Positions 46,131 to 56,242 of a stretch of DNA of 64,000 bases are shown here, in pieces. The translations under genes were made by a program, and so were the position numbers. The notes beneath the pieces are model-generated. The model was not told where the DNA came from. It saw nothing but the letters and a program-made list of their open reading frames with translations, and searched no databases. Every line of letters starts with the position of its first letter. Within the stretch, counting starts at the first letter, position 1. Source of the DNA: Zunongwangia atlantica 22II14-10F7 (lineage in GTDB: Bacteria > Bacteroidota > Bacteroidia > Flavobacteriales > Flavobacteriaceae); assembly GCF_002094855.1 (NCBI RefSeq), contig NZ_ARYN01000019.1:1-64000 (forward strand). The letters run 5' to 3'.

Positions 46131-46173
46131 CATTTTTCCTATATTTACTGCACATCGAGATGACCAACCACTT

Positions 46174-49100
46174 ATGACCAAGTTTTCGTTTCTTGAAGAA
46201 TCGTATCCAGAGCTTTTTAAAATTTGCGAATTATCTGAGAAATTAATCGAAATAGATCCTAGTTCCTGTTTGGGAAAATCGCGCTTGTTCTCAGAAAAGC
46301 TGGCTAGTTTAATTTGGGAATTCGAAGATTTAAATGAATTTCAGGGAACGCAATCAGAGCGTATTCAGCAACTGTATTATAGAAATATAATTCCAGATGT
46401 GGTTAAAGATCTTCTTCATCAGGTGCGTCTTTCTGGAAATAAAGCTACTCATGTAGGAAATTCAAGTAAAGCCGAAGCACTATTTATTTTAAAGAAGTGT
46501 TTTCAGCTTGCTCGCTGGTTTTATGAAACTTATGAGAATGAATATATAGAGGTAACCGATTATCAACTTCCGCAGAAAAAAGAAGACAAGTCTGTAGAAA
46601 AACTTCAGGGAGAATTAGACAGATTAAGTGTAGAAGTTAAGAATTACCAGGAAAAGATTGCATCATTTAATGCTAATGATCAGGTTAGGGAAGATCGTAA
46701 AAAGCGAGCCGTTATTAATGCTAATAATATTCATAAAAGTGAGTCTGAAACTAGGGAGCTTATTGATGAGCAATTAAGAAATGTCGGCTGGCAATGTGAT
46801 ACTGAAGTTCTAAATTATAAAAAGCACAAAACTTTACCAGAAAAAGGAAAATTCATGGCTATTGCAGAATGGCCTTGTGATTCGAAATATGCTGATTATG
46901 CTCTTTTTATAGGTAAAACCTTATATGGTTTAGTTGAAGCAAAAAAATATGCGAAGGATATAAGCACTAATTTAGGACAGCCAAAAGTGTATGCAGAATG
47001 CATTAAAAACTTAAGTGATATCGAATTTTTGGGATCCTGGGGAAATTTTAAAGTTCCATTTCTATTTTCTACCAATGGGCGCTCTTATTTGGAACAACTT
47101 AAAACGAAAAGCGGAATCTGGTTTTTAGATATTCGCAATAAACGCAATCAGTCTAAAGCTTTAAGAGGTTGGTATTCTCCTGAAGGGCTTCAGGAAATTT
47201 ATAAACGAGATGTTGAGGAAGCTGACAAAAAATTAGAAGATAGCGATATTGGATACTTACAAAGTAGAACAGGTTTAGGTTTGCGTGACTATCAAATTGA
47301 AGCCATCTCTTCTATTGAACAAAAAATAGCAAATCAGCCAGAAGATCCTAGATCTTTGTTGGTCATGGCGACGGGAACCGGGAAAACCAGAACTACAATT
47401 GGTTTAACTTATCGGCTTATAAAGTCCAATCGTTTTAAACGAATATTATTTTTAACAGATAGAACCTTACTTGCCCAACAGGCTTTAGGAAGTTTTCAAG
47501 ATAATAAAGTTGAAGATATTAATACATTTTCAGCGATCTATCAGATAGAGGAAATGAAAGAGCGTTTTCCCGATACCGAAACTCGTTTGCATTTTGCAAC
47601 AGTGCAAAGTATGGTAAAACGTCTTTTCTATAATGAAGAATCCCCTATTCCTATAGATACTTACGATTGTATTATTATTGATGAAGCCCACCGTGGTTAT
47701 AATTTAGATCGAGAGCTAGACGAGGGCGATTTACATTTTAAGGACGAGAATGATTATGTTAGTCAGTATAAAAGAGTGATCGAATATTTCGACGCTTATT
47801 TAATTGGACTTACGGCGACACCTGCATTACATACCAAAGAAATATTTGGAAAACCGGTATTTAGTTACTCTTATCGCCAGGCGGTGATCGATGGTTATTT
47901 GGTGGATCATGAGCCGCCTTATTTAATTAAAACTAAACTTTCTGAAGAAGGAATGCTTTGGAAAAAAGGAGATAAGCCTAAAGTTTATATTTCTGAATCG
48001 AATACTATTGAAGAGCTAAGTGAATTAGAAGACGAAATGCATATTGAAATTGAGCATTTCAATAAAATGGTAATTACAGAAGCCTTTAATCGCGAAATCA
48101 TAAAGCAGCTAGTTAAAGAAATTGATCCTGAAGGTGATGAAAAAACCTTAATATTTGCAGTTCGAGATTCACATGCAGATATGATCGTAAAAATGCTTTA
48201 TGAGGAATATGCTGAATTAGGTTCAGATCTTCAAGATGGAACTATAGAAAAAATAACCGGAAATCGATATGATCCTTCAGATCTCACTAAGCGATTTAAA
48301 AATGAAAAATTTCCAACAATAGCGGTAACAGTAGATTTGTTAACTACCGGGATAGACGTACCACAAATCACCAATCTAGTTTTCTTGCGCCGCGTTAAAT
48401 CAAGAATTCTTTTTGAACAAATGATTGGTAGAGCAACACGGCTTTGTGATGATATTGGTAAAGAATTCTTTAAAATATATGATGCGGTTCGAGTTTATGA
48501 GGCTTTAGAAGATTACACCCAAATGAAAACGGTCTCTAAACCTTCTACTTCATTCAAAAAATTAGCTGAAGAATTAGAGATTATCGATACTCCAGAGCGA
48601 GCAAAGCAGCAGTTAGAAGAGATCGTTGCGAAAATGCAGCGTAAAAAACGGAAACTTAGCGACGATCAATTAGAGCATTTTGCGTATTTATCTGGAGGGC
48701 AATCTCCAGATGAATTAATTTCTGCCTTTAAGCAGGTAAAGCAAGATGAGGTAAAGAAAATCATTTCAGAATATAAAGGATTATGGAATTTTCTGGATAC
48801 TAAAGTTTATCAACCAAAACTTCAGTATGTTTCAGATCATAAAGATGAATTTGTAGGGATTGAAAGAGGTTATGGTAAGGCAGAAAAGCCAGAAGATTAT
48901 ATCGAAGGTTTTAGAAAATTTATAGAAGAAAATAGAAATAAAATTTCAGCATTAAATATTGTTTGCACCAAACCTTCATCTTTAAATCGCGAATCATTAA
49001 AGGAGCTTAAGCTTTTATTAGATGAGCAAGGTTATAGCGCAGTCAACCTTAACACCGCCTGGAAGCAAACTAAGAATGTAGAAATTGCCGCAGATATTAT

Positions 49101-49389
49101 TTCATATATCCGTACTATGGCTTTAAATACGTCTTTACTAAATCACGAAGAACGGATCAAAAAAGCAGTTTCAAAAATTAAAGAAAGTCGAGATTGGAAT
49201 AAAATTCAGTTACGATGGTTAGATCGTTTTGAAGCACAATTAATAAAAGAAACGATTATCACCAAAGAAGATCTGGATAAAGAACCTTTTAGAAAAGATG
49301 GCGGTTATAAAAGACTGAATAAAATTTTTGAAAATAACCTGGATGAAGTACTGGAGAAGTTAAATGATAATCTATATTCGGCTTCCTAA
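46174..49389 (+). CDS. hsdR: Type I restriction enzyme subunit R
   Basis: This is a 1071-residue motor-nuclease subunit. A DUF4145-like N-terminus (residues 1-120) and a coiled coil (145-170) precede the HsdR_N nuclease, with YADYALFIGKTLYGLVEAKK supplying D and E-x-K. The helicase follows: Walker A MATGTGKT near 398, DEAH D503 in IIIDEAHRGY, and motif VI in QMIGRATRL. An EcoEI-type C-terminal domain completes it. It translocates and cuts unmodified DNA with HsdM/HsdS, encoded 540 bp downstream. Between them a GIY-YIG unit interrupts the operon. Confidence 0.93.
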   Translation: MTKFSFLEESYPELFKICELSEKLIEIDPSSCLGKSRLFSEKLASLIWEFEDLNEFQGTQSERIQQLYYRNIIPDVVKDLLHQVRLSGNKATHVGNSSKAEALFILKKCFQLARWFYETYENEYIEVTDYQLPQKKEDKSVEKLQGELDRLSVEVKNYQEKIASFNANDQVREDRKKRAVINANNIHKSESETRELIDEQLRNVGWQCDTEVLNYKKHKTLPEKGKFMAIAEWPCDSKYADYALFIGKTLYGLVEAKKYAKDISTNLGQPKVYAECIKNLSDIEFLGSWGNFKVPFLFSTNGRSYLEQLKTKSGIWFLDIRNKRNQSKALRGWYSPEGLQEIYKRDVEEADKKLEDSDIGYLQSRTGLGLRDYQIEAISSIEQKIANQPEDPRSLLVMATGTGKTRTTIGLTYRLIKSNRFKRILFLTDRTLLAQQALGSFQDNKVEDINTFSAIYQIEEMKERFPDTETRLHFATVQSMVKRLFYNEESPIPIDTYDCIIIDEAHRGYNLDRELDEGDLHFKDENDYVSQYKRVIEYFDAYLIGLTATPALHTKEIFGKPVFSYSYRQAVIDGYLVDHEPPYLIKTKLSEEGMLWKKGDKPKVYISESNTIEELSELEDEMHIEIEHFNKMVITEAFNREIIKQLVKEIDPEGDEKTLIFAVRDSHADMIVKMLYEEYAELGSDLQDGTIEKITGNRYDPSDLTKRFKNEKFPTIAVTVDLLTTGIDVPQITNLVFLRRVKSRILFEQMIGRATRLCDDIGKEFFKIYDAVRVYEALEDYTQMKTVSKPSTSFKKLAEELEIIDTPERAKQQLEEIVAKMQRKKRKLSDDQLEHFAYLSGGQSPDELISAFKQVKQDEVKKIISEYKGLWNFLDTKVYQPKLQYVSDHKDEFVGIERGYGKAEKPEDYIEGFRKFIEENRNKISALNIVCTKPSSLNRESLKELKLLLDEQGYSAVNLNTAWKQTKNVEIAADIISYIRTMALNTSLLNHEERIKKAVSKIKESRDWNKIQLRWLDRFEAQLIKETIITKEDLDKEPFRKDGGYKRLNKIFENNLDEVLEKLNDNLYSAS

Positions 49390-49390
49390 C

Positions 49391-49445
49391 ATCTCGACTT
49401 CGCTCGATGTGACAACAACGTCAGTCTGAGCGCAGTCGAAGGTTT
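49391..49445 (+). repeat. Palindromic repeat, copy 1 (left of GIY-YIG gene)
   Basis: The repeat begins ATCTCGACTTCGCTCGATG and ends TGAGCGCAGTCGAAGGTTT. The end segments TCGACTTCGCTC and GAGCGCAGTCGA are inverted repeats (one mismatch) around a loop of about 25 nt. It starts 2 bp after the hsdR stop. Copy 2 at 49793-49847 differs at only a few positions. Confidence 0.85.
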
Positions 49446-49476
49446 AATATCTTAAAGTCACTTTAAAGATAGGTTT

Positions 49477-49791
49477 ATGTACACTTATTATGTTTACATA
49501 TTAAAATGTTCAGATAGTTCCTTCTATACAGGAATAACAAATAACCTAAATGCACGATTGCAACAGCATCAATCAGGATTTAATAAAAATGCCTACACAT
49601 TTAAAAGAAGGCCAGTTAAACTTGAATTTTATCAGAAATTTAAAGATGTATTACAAGCAATTTATTTCGAAAAAAAGATTAAAAAATGGTCTAGAGCAAA
49701 AAAGCAAGCTTTAATTTTAGGTGATTGGGATATGATACAAATACTAGCAGAATGTAGGAATGCAACGCATTATAAATATAAACCAGATTAA
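49477..49791 (+). CDS. GIY-YIG single-domain nuclease
   Basis: This is a 104-residue stand-alone GIY-YIG endonuclease of the UvrC/URI type. The motif is YYVYILKCSDSSFYTGITN, with the spaced Tyr-Tyr of GIY-YIG, then NLNARLQQHQSG with the catalytic Arg-type helix. Closing residues include FEKKIKKWSRAKKQALI. It is not needed for restriction. Nearly identical palindromic repeats flank it, beginning 2 bp after its stop and ending about 30 bp before its start. I infer a small mobile unit of repeat-nuclease-repeat. Confidence 0.9.
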   Translation: MYTYYVYILKCSDSSFYTGITNNLNARLQQHQSGFNKNAYTFKRRPVKLEFYQKFKDVLQAIYFEKKIKKWSRAKKQALILGDWDMIQILAECRNATHYKYKPD

Positions 49792-49792
49792 T

Positions 49793-49847
49793 ATCTCGAC
49801 TGCGCTCGATTCGACAACAATGTCAGCCAGAGCGTAGTCGAAGGCCT
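49793..49847 (+). repeat. Palindromic repeat, copy 2 (right of GIY-YIG gene)
   Basis: The repeat begins ATCTCGACTGCGCTCGATT and ends AGAGCGTAGTCGAAGGCCT. TCGACTGCGCTC and GAGCGTAGTCGA are nearly perfect inverted repeats. It is in the same orientation as copy 1 and about 87% identical to it by eye. Confidence 0.85.
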
Positions 49848-49933
49848 TATTGTTAAAAATACTCAGTTTAAGATCAGGTCAGAATTAAATAGAAAACATA
49901 AAAACTATATTAGCAAAAAAGTAAGAAATATTA

Positions 49934-51394
49934 ATGAGCGCAGATCAAATCGCACAAAAGTTATGGAACCTTTGTAACGTTTTACGTGACGACGGGGTTA
50001 CTTATCACCAATATTTGAATGAATTAACCTATATTCTTTTCCTTAAACTTTCTGAGGTTAAGGGTTTTGAAGAGCATATCCCGGAAGAATATCGTTGGCG
50101 AGGTTTTGTTGAAGAAGAAGATAATAACGAAGCTTTTGTAAGATACCGAAAGTTTCTTGCCGAAATTAGTAACCAGTCTAGCAGTGCCTCTATACAGGAA
50201 ATTTATACTAATGCATCTACCAGCCTTCGTAAACCGGTAAATTTTAATACGCTGGTACAGGCAATCGATAAAATCGACTGGTACGAAGAAGACGATCGTG
50301 ATACGATGGGCGATATTTACGAAAATCTGTTAGAAAAAAATGCTACTGAAAAGAAGAGTGGTGCCGGGCAATATTTTACCCCAAGACCACTTATTAATGT
50401 GATGGTGGATCTATTAGTTCCTAAAATTGGAGAGCGTTGGAACGATCCTGCCGCCGGGACATTTGGCTTTATGATTTCAGCAGATAAATACTTACGTGAC
50501 AAAACAGATGATTACTATGCGCTGGATGAAAAAGAGCGCAAATTTCAGGAAGAAAAAGCCTTTAGCGGTGTAGAGCTTGTTGGTGACGCTCACCGTTTGG
50601 CATTAATGAATGCCCGGTTGCATGGGATGGAAAGTACCATTTATTTGAATGATACCTTAACCGAATTTGGGAAAAGCATTAAAAATTTTGATGGTGTTTT
50701 GGCGAACCCGCCTTTTGGAACTAAAAAAGGAGGTGAACGCCCAACCCGAGACGATTTTACCTTTCCAACCAGTAACAAGCAGCTCAACTTTCTACAACAT
50801 ATTTATAGAAGTTTAAAAAAAGATGGCAAAGCTCGTGCTGCGGTCGTGTTACCCGATAATGTTTTATTTGAAGATGGTGATGGTCAAAAAATTAGGCGAG
50901 ACTTAATGGATAAATGCCATCTACATACCATTTTGCGATTGCCTACCGGAATTTTCTATGCGGCCGGTGTAAAGACAAATGTGTTATTTTTTACTCGTGC
51001 TACCTCCGAAACCCAAAATACACCCGGAGTTTGGTTTTATGATATGCGTACCAATGTGCCGAGCTACGGAAAGCGGACTCCTTTTACCGAAAAAGCCTTT
51101 GAAAATTTTATTAAAGCTTATACCGGTGGGATCACTTTCGATAAAATTGAGGAAGATTTTAATGGAATCGTAGATCATAAAAAAAGGCAAAAAATAAAGG
51201 ACGAGCGTTGGCAGTATGTTACCCGAGACGAAATTGCTAAAAAAAGCGATAGTTTAGATTTAGGCTTAATTGCAGATGAAAGTATTAGCCAGGCCGAAGA
51301 TTTAGGCGAACCTATTGCTATTGCTGAAGAAGCTTTAGCGGAAATTAACAGCATTACGACAGAGATAAACGCAATGATTAAAGAACTGAAGTAA
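49934..51394 (+). CDS. hsdM: Type I DNA methyltransferase HsdM
   Basis: This is a 486-residue N6-adenine methyltransferase. An N-terminal helical HsdM domain (about residues 1-130) is followed by the N6-Mtase fold. AdoMet motif I lies in WNDPAAGTFGF, and the catalytic NPPF motif begins at N258 in VLANPPFGTKKGG. A C-terminal helical tail ends it. With HsdS it protects host DNA. Its stop and the hsdS start share one base (TAATG). Confidence 0.95.
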   Translation: MSADQIAQKLWNLCNVLRDDGVTYHQYLNELTYILFLKLSEVKGFEEHIPEEYRWRGFVEEEDNNEAFVRYRKFLAEISNQSSSASIQEIYTNASTSLRKPVNFNTLVQAIDKIDWYEEDDRDTMGDIYENLLEKNATEKKSGAGQYFTPRPLINVMVDLLVPKIGERWNDPAAGTFGFMISADKYLRDKTDDYYALDEKERKFQEEKAFSGVELVGDAHRLALMNARLHGMESTIYLNDTLTEFGKSIKNFDGVLANPPFGTKKGGERPTRDDFTFPTSNKQLNFLQHIYRSLKKDGKARAAVVLPDNVLFEDGDGQKIRRDLMDKCHLHTILRLPTGIFYAAGVKTNVLFFTRATSETQNTPGVWFYDMRTNVPSYGKRTPFTEKAFENFIKAYTGGITFDKIEEDFNGIVDHKKRQKIKDERWQYVTRDEIAKKSDSLDLGLIADESISQAEDLGEPIAIAEEALAEINSITTEINAMIKELK

Positions 51395-52758
51395 TGCCGA
51401 AAGAATTACCGAAAAATTGGGTTGAAACAGATTTGTTGTCAATTTCGTCAGTTATGACAGGTAAAAAAGACGCAAATTTTGCAACTGAAAGCGGAAAATA
51501 TAATTTTTTTACCTGTGCTTTTAAGCCATTAAAAAGTGATAGTTATTCCTATGAAGGAGATGTTTTAATTCTTCCAGGTAATGGAATAAATGTAGGAGAA
51601 GTTTTTTACTATTCTGGGAAATTCGAGGCATATCAAAGAACATACATTGTATCAGATATAAAAATTGACTCAAAATATTTATTTTATCATTTTAAAAGAT
51701 TTTGGAGAGAAATAGGTAGTTCCCAGCAATTTGGTTCAGCAACAAATTATATAAAAATAGGGAACTTTAAAAATTATCAAGTTCAAATTCCTCCACTATC
51801 CGAGCAGGAGAGGATTGTCGCCAAATTAGATGATTTATTTGCAAGATTAGATAAAATTAAAGCCAGTTTAGATAAAATTCCGGTGCTTTTAAAGAATTTC
51901 CGCCAACAAGTCTTAACACAAGCGGTTACTGGGAAATTGACGGAGGAGTGGAGAAAACAAGAAGGGTGGAATTTGGGTGAATGGGAAGAAGTATCGCTTA
52001 TCGATTTGGTTTTAGATAAACCTAGAAATGGTTATTCACCTAAAGGAGTTAAATTTATTACCCAAGTTAAAAGTTTATCTCTTGGAGCCACAACATCTGG
52101 CACTTTCGATTCAACAAAAATTAAATACTTAGATATTGATCCTCCAAATAAAAATTCACACTTATGGCTCAAAACTGGAGACATTCTTATTCAAAGATCT
52201 AACAGTTTAGATTATGTTGGAACTTCGGCAATTTACACAGCAGAAGACAATGAGTTTATTTATCCTGATATAATGATGAAGGTTCGAGTAAATTCAAAAA
52301 ATTTAAATATTTATGTCAATTACGCTTTAAGTACTTCTGCCAGTAAGGTTTACTTCCAAAACAATGCTTCTGGAACAGCAGGTAATATGCCGAAAATTAA
52401 CCAAGCTATTGTTTCAAATATTCCAATAAACAGACCGCCTCTTACTGAACAAAAAGAAATTGTCAATCGTGTAGAAAGCTTATTTGCTAAAGCCGATGCT
52501 ATCCAGAAAAAATACGAAGCTTTGAAAGCTAAAATCGAGCAATTACCACAAGCTATTCTACATAAAGCTTTTAAAGGAGAATTGGTGTCTCAATTAAAAA
52601 GTGATGGCGATGCCAGGGATTTATTAAAGGAGATTGAGGAGTTAAAGAAGACTGCCACCAAAACAAAAAAGCCTTCTAAAACCACCAAAATCAAAAAATA
52701 TAAAACTTCTACAACCAAACTTAGCAAAGCTGCTGAGGGCGAGGGGAAATATAAATAG
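51394..52758 (+). CDS. hsdS: Type I specificity subunit HsdS
   Basis: This is a 454-residue protein with two target-recognition domains (about residues 1-145 and 195-350). Each is followed by a conserved coiled-coil spacer: PPLSEQERIVAKLDDLFARL and PPLTEQKEIVNRVESLF. The two halves recognise the two parts of a bipartite target site. The Lys/Thr-rich tail (about 415-454, KKTATKTKKPSKTTKIKKY) is unusual and may be a disordered DNA-binding extension. mcrB follows after 3 bp. Confidence 0.93.
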   Translation: MPKELPKNWVETDLLSISSVMTGKKDANFATESGKYNFFTCAFKPLKSDSYSYEGDVLILPGNGINVGEVFYYSGKFEAYQRTYIVSDIKIDSKYLFYHFKRFWREIGSSQQFGSATNYIKIGNFKNYQVQIPPLSEQERIVAKLDDLFARLDKIKASLDKIPVLLKNFRQQVLTQAVTGKLTEEWRKQEGWNLGEWEEVSLIDLVLDKPRNGYSPKGVKFITQVKSLSLGATTSGTFDSTKIKYLDIDPPNKNSHLWLKTGDILIQRSNSLDYVGTSAIYTAEDNEFIYPDIMMKVRVNSKNLNIYVNYALSTSASKVYFQNNASGTAGNMPKINQAIVSNIPINRPPLTEQKEIVNRVESLFAKADAIQKKYEALKAKIEQLPQAILHKAFKGELVSQLKSDGDARDLLKEIEELKKTATKTKKPSKTTKIKKYKTSTTKLSKAAEGEGKYK

Positions 52759-52761
52759 GAT

Positions 52762-54984
52762 ATGAATTTTCACGAAGAAGTTTTTAGAAATCTAAACTAC
52801 TATAGTAACAAAAACTCGGAATTTAGATTTTTACCTCGTCAAGTTAATCGCCAAAATAAATTAGAAAAAGGATTGTGGTTTCAAGGAGACGACGCCCTTA
52901 CTTATGCGTTTGTTGGATTGATTGATAAAAGTGGAGGAATCAATAAAACCAGAAGTGTTGGTTTGGTTTTCAAACCAAAAGATGAATCTTTAGAATGTTT
53001 TATTGAAATAGTTTTCAAAGGAGAAAAGGATCAGAAACTCGTAAATCTTTATCATGAATTGGCAGAAGCAATTCCTGGATTTAAGAAAGTTAAAAAAGAA
53101 AAATATTATAAATATTTAGGCCAAACTTCAGATGGATATCATGAGATTTTTCAGTTTCTAGATAATTATTATTCAGTGCTTATTAATGTATTTCAGAAAG
53201 CAAATCGTAATGATGCGTTAATTTCCGAAGAAAAATTTAGAAAACTTATTTCAAAAATCAATCTGCATCGTGAAAAGACTATCAACTACTGGATATTCCA
53301 AAGCGCTCCAAAGATTTTCAATTTAGAAAAGGCATTACGAGGTGGTCACGTAAAAAGCTGGAAAGTTGCTGCTCATAAAGATAGTATTCAGCCTGGGGAT
53401 AAAGTAATTCTGTGGGAAACAGGAATAAATGCTGGCTGTTATGCCTTGGCAGAAGTTATTTCAGATGTTGGTAAATTTGAAGATAAGGATTTTCAGAAGC
53501 AATATTACCTCAATAAAGAAATTTTAGAAGTTTCAGATCGTGTAAAAATAAAGATCCTTAATTATTTAGCAGATAAGCCTGTATTGTGGAAAAACATCAA
53601 AAATTTACAAGAGTTTCAAAACTTTAATGCAGGCAATAGAGGTACCAACTTTAAAGCGACTAAAGAGCAATTTCAAAAAATTAAAGAATTAGGATTAGAA
53701 AATGACAAGCTTTTAGATCATGTAAAAATGAAAAATTTAAATACCATCTTATACGGCCCACCTGGAACGGGGAAGACTTATAAAACAAAAGAGTTGGCGG
53801 TTAATATATCCAATCCCAATTTTAAAGTAGCTGGTTCAAATAAAGAGGAAGAACGAGATTCATTGGTTCGTGAATACGATCGATTATTTGAAAACGGTCA
53901 AATTGTGTTTACAACTTTTCATCAGTCGTATAGTTATGAAGATTTTATAGAGGGAATAAAACCTATTCCTCCAACAAGTGAAGGCGATGTTGGTTATAAA
54001 GTAATGGCTGGTATTTTTAAGAAATTATGTGATCTGGCCTCAGAAAAAAAGAGTGCCTTCAACTTTGATGAAATTTATTCGACTTATGTAAATGATGTAA
54101 TCGAACAAGGCACTATAGAACTTCAAACTCCAGTCCATAAAAAGCCTTTTGTTGTTCGAATTAATTCCAATGAAACATCAGTTGCGATTCCGAAGACAGA
54201 AAGTGCAACAGAGATGGGGATAACCAAAGAAATGCTGAAGGACTATATTATAAATGGAAATATTAAGGATTGGAAACCGTACACATTATCTATAGCTAAA
54301 TACATAGAAGATAATTATAGTGTAGAAGTTTCTCAGGTAGAGAACGAGAAGAAAAACTACGTTATTATAATAGATGAAATAAATCGCGGAAATGTTTCCA
54401 GTATTTTTGGCGAGCTAATTACTTTATTAGAACCAGATAAGAGAAGTGATGGTGATGAAAAGCTTAGTGTAGAATTACCATACTCCAAGAAAAATTTCTC
54501 TGTTCCAGGGAATGTTTATTTAATTGGAACAATGAACACGGCCGATCGTAGTGTTGAGGCATTAGATACTGCATTAAGAAGGCGTTTTATGTTTGAAGAA
54601 GTCATGCCAAAACCAGACTTACTTCCTGAATTAGATTTTTCTGACATTAATCTATCTGAAGTTTTAAAGACTATAAATGATCGTATTGAAGTTTTATTAG
54701 ATAGAGATCATACCATTGGGCACTCTTATTTTTTAAAGATCACCTCTTTAGAAGATCTTAAAGAAGTATTTGAAAATAAAATAATCCCTTTACTTCAAGA
54801 ATACTTTTATAATGACTACGAAAAAATTGCACTGATTTTAGGTGAGGGCTTTGTGAAGCGAAATGAAGCTAAAGTCAAATTTGCAAAATTTGATGCTATA
54901 GACGTACCAGAGGAGACAGTTAGTTATGAATTAAAATCTATTGAAGATATAAGTGAAGCGATAAAAGCACTCTTAAATAAATAG
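52762..54984 (+). CDS. EVE-domain McrB-like AAA+ protein
   Basis: This is a 740-residue protein. The N-terminal domain (about 1-160) is of unknown fold. An EVE domain follows (about 172-300, INYWIFQSAPKIFNLEKALR then PGDKVILWETG), which in known proteins binds modified bases. The AAA+ motor is of McrB type: Walker A GPPGTGKT from residue 332, Walker B YVIIIDEINRGNVSSIF, and the McrB signature GTMNTADRSVEALDTALRRR. With McrC it should cut DNA carrying modified cytosines. It lies 3 bp after hsdS and abuts mcrC. Confidence 0.9.
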   Translation: MNFHEEVFRNLNYYSNKNSEFRFLPRQVNRQNKLEKGLWFQGDDALTYAFVGLIDKSGGINKTRSVGLVFKPKDESLECFIEIVFKGEKDQKLVNLYHELAEAIPGFKKVKKEKYYKYLGQTSDGYHEIFQFLDNYYSVLINVFQKANRNDALISEEKFRKLISKINLHREKTINYWIFQSAPKIFNLEKALRGGHVKSWKVAAHKDSIQPGDKVILWETGINAGCYALAEVISDVGKFEDKDFQKQYYLNKEILEVSDRVKIKILNYLADKPVLWKNIKNLQEFQNFNAGNRGTNFKATKEQFQKIKELGLENDKLLDHVKMKNLNTILYGPPGTGKTYKTKELAVNISNPNFKVAGSNKEEERDSLVREYDRLFENGQIVFTTFHQSYSYEDFIEGIKPIPPTSEGDVGYKVMAGIFKKLCDLASEKKSAFNFDEIYSTYVNDVIEQGTIELQTPVHKKPFVVRINSNETSVAIPKTESATEMGITKEMLKDYIINGNIKDWKPYTLSIAKYIEDNYSVEVSQVENEKKNYVIIIDEINRGNVSSIFGELITLLEPDKRSDGDEKLSVELPYSKKNFSVPGNVYLIGTMNTADRSVEALDTALRRRFMFEEVMPKPDLLPELDFSDINLSEVLKTINDRIEVLLDRDHTIGHSYFLKITSLEDLKEVFENKIIPLLQEYFYNDYEKIALILGEGFVKRNEAKVKFAKFDAIDVPEETVSYELKSIEDISEAIKALLNK

Positions 54985-56226
54985 ATGATTGCTAAGAATC
55001 ACATACAGGTTTTTGAATATCAATTATTGCAATGTGGAGATGTTTTTAAAAGAAAGCATTTAGCAGCATTATCTAAACTGAACGCATTAAACAATGATTG
55101 TTATTTCGATCTTAGATATAATGGTGTAAAGTTTAAAAATTTTGTAGGAGTTCTTCAGGTAGAAAATTTAACTATAGAAATTTTACCAAAAGTTGATACC
55201 CAAGAAGATAATACAGCATTATGGCAGGGGGTGTTAATTGATATGCTTAAGACAACCAAGAAGCTAAATATAAGTAAGGTTGGAAAAGCTAATGTCTCTA
55301 AACAGAATTTACATCTTTTAGATATTTATTTTCAATGGTTTTTGGATGAAGTCGAAGTTTTAATTCATCAAGGGCTAATTAAGCAATATTATCGAAAGAC
55401 AGGAAACGTAAAAGCATTAAAAGGGAAGCTTGAATTTGCTGGTCATTTACGTAAAAACTTAGTTCATAAAGAAAGATTTTATACTACGCATCAGGTGTAT
55501 GCGAAAGATCACCTTATTCATCAAGTTTTATCTTTTGCACTTTCAATCATAGAAAAGTTTTCTAAAGGAACTTACGTTTATTCAAGATGTAAGTCTGTTC
55601 AGCTTAATTTTCCTGAAGTTAGCAAAATCAATATTGACAGCAGAAGTTTTACTCGCATCAAGCTAAATAGAAAATCGGCGCCTTATAAAACAGCTTTAGA
55701 AATAGCCCGATTTATAATTCTCCAGTATGCGCCTAATATAAAGCACGGCCAAGAAAATATGATTGCCTTATTATTTGATATGAATTCGCTTTGGGAAGAA
55801 TTTATTTATATCAGTTTAAAAAGGCATCTTCCTGGAAAATATACTATTCACGCACAGAATACAAAAAAATTTTGGAAGCCAAACAGCGGTTACAATTCAA
55901 ACATGCGCCCAGATATTGTAATAAATAGAGGTATGCAGGATTGCATAGTTTTAGACACGAAATGGAAGAATATTAAAAAATCTAGTCCTGTACCTAATGA
56001 TCTCAGACAGCTATATGTTTACCACGATTATTATTCAGCGCAAAAAGTTGCCTTAATTTACCCTGGAAATTCTTCATCTTTAAGCTCCGGTTTTTACTAC
56101 GAAAAATATGGAGAAAAACTTAGTAATAAAGAATGTGGATTAATTTCAATTCAGGTCAATCGAAATATAAAAAAATGGCAATTTGATATTGCTCAAGAAA
56201 TAGATAATTGGATTAAAAACAGTTAA
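54985..56226 (+). CDS. mcrC: McrC-family nuclease subunit
   Basis: This is a 413-residue partner of the upstream McrB. The N-terminal half (LTIEILPKVDT; WFLDEVEVLIHQGL) is the McrC beta-barrel and helical neck. The C-terminal PD-(D/E)XK nuclease shows D310 in NMRPDIVIN and D324-x-K326 in VLDTKWKN. It provides the cutting activity for modified-DNA restriction. It starts directly after the mcrB stop, with no gap. Confidence 0.93.
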   Translation: MIAKNHIQVFEYQLLQCGDVFKRKHLAALSKLNALNNDCYFDLRYNGVKFKNFVGVLQVENLTIEILPKVDTQEDNTALWQGVLIDMLKTTKKLNISKVGKANVSKQNLHLLDIYFQWFLDEVEVLIHQGLIKQYYRKTGNVKALKGKLEFAGHLRKNLVHKERFYTTHQVYAKDHLIHQVLSFALSIIEKFSKGTYVYSRCKSVQLNFPEVSKINIDSRSFTRIKLNRKSAPYKTALEIARFIILQYAPNIKHGQENMIALLFDMNSLWEEFIYISLKRHLPGKYTIHAQNTKKFWKPNSGYNSNMRPDIVINRGMQDCIVLDTKWKNIKKSSPVPNDLRQLYVYHDYYSAQKVALIYPGNSSSLSSGFYYEKYGEKLSNKECGLISIQVNRNIKKWQFDIAQEIDNWIKNS

Positions 56227-56242
56227 AATACAAAGAATTTAA

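Noticed and set aside
46150-46165. CATCGAGATGACC resembling part of the GIY-YIG-flanking repeat
   Set aside because: Only about 9-10 bases match and no palindrome can be formed, so a third repeat copy is not supported.
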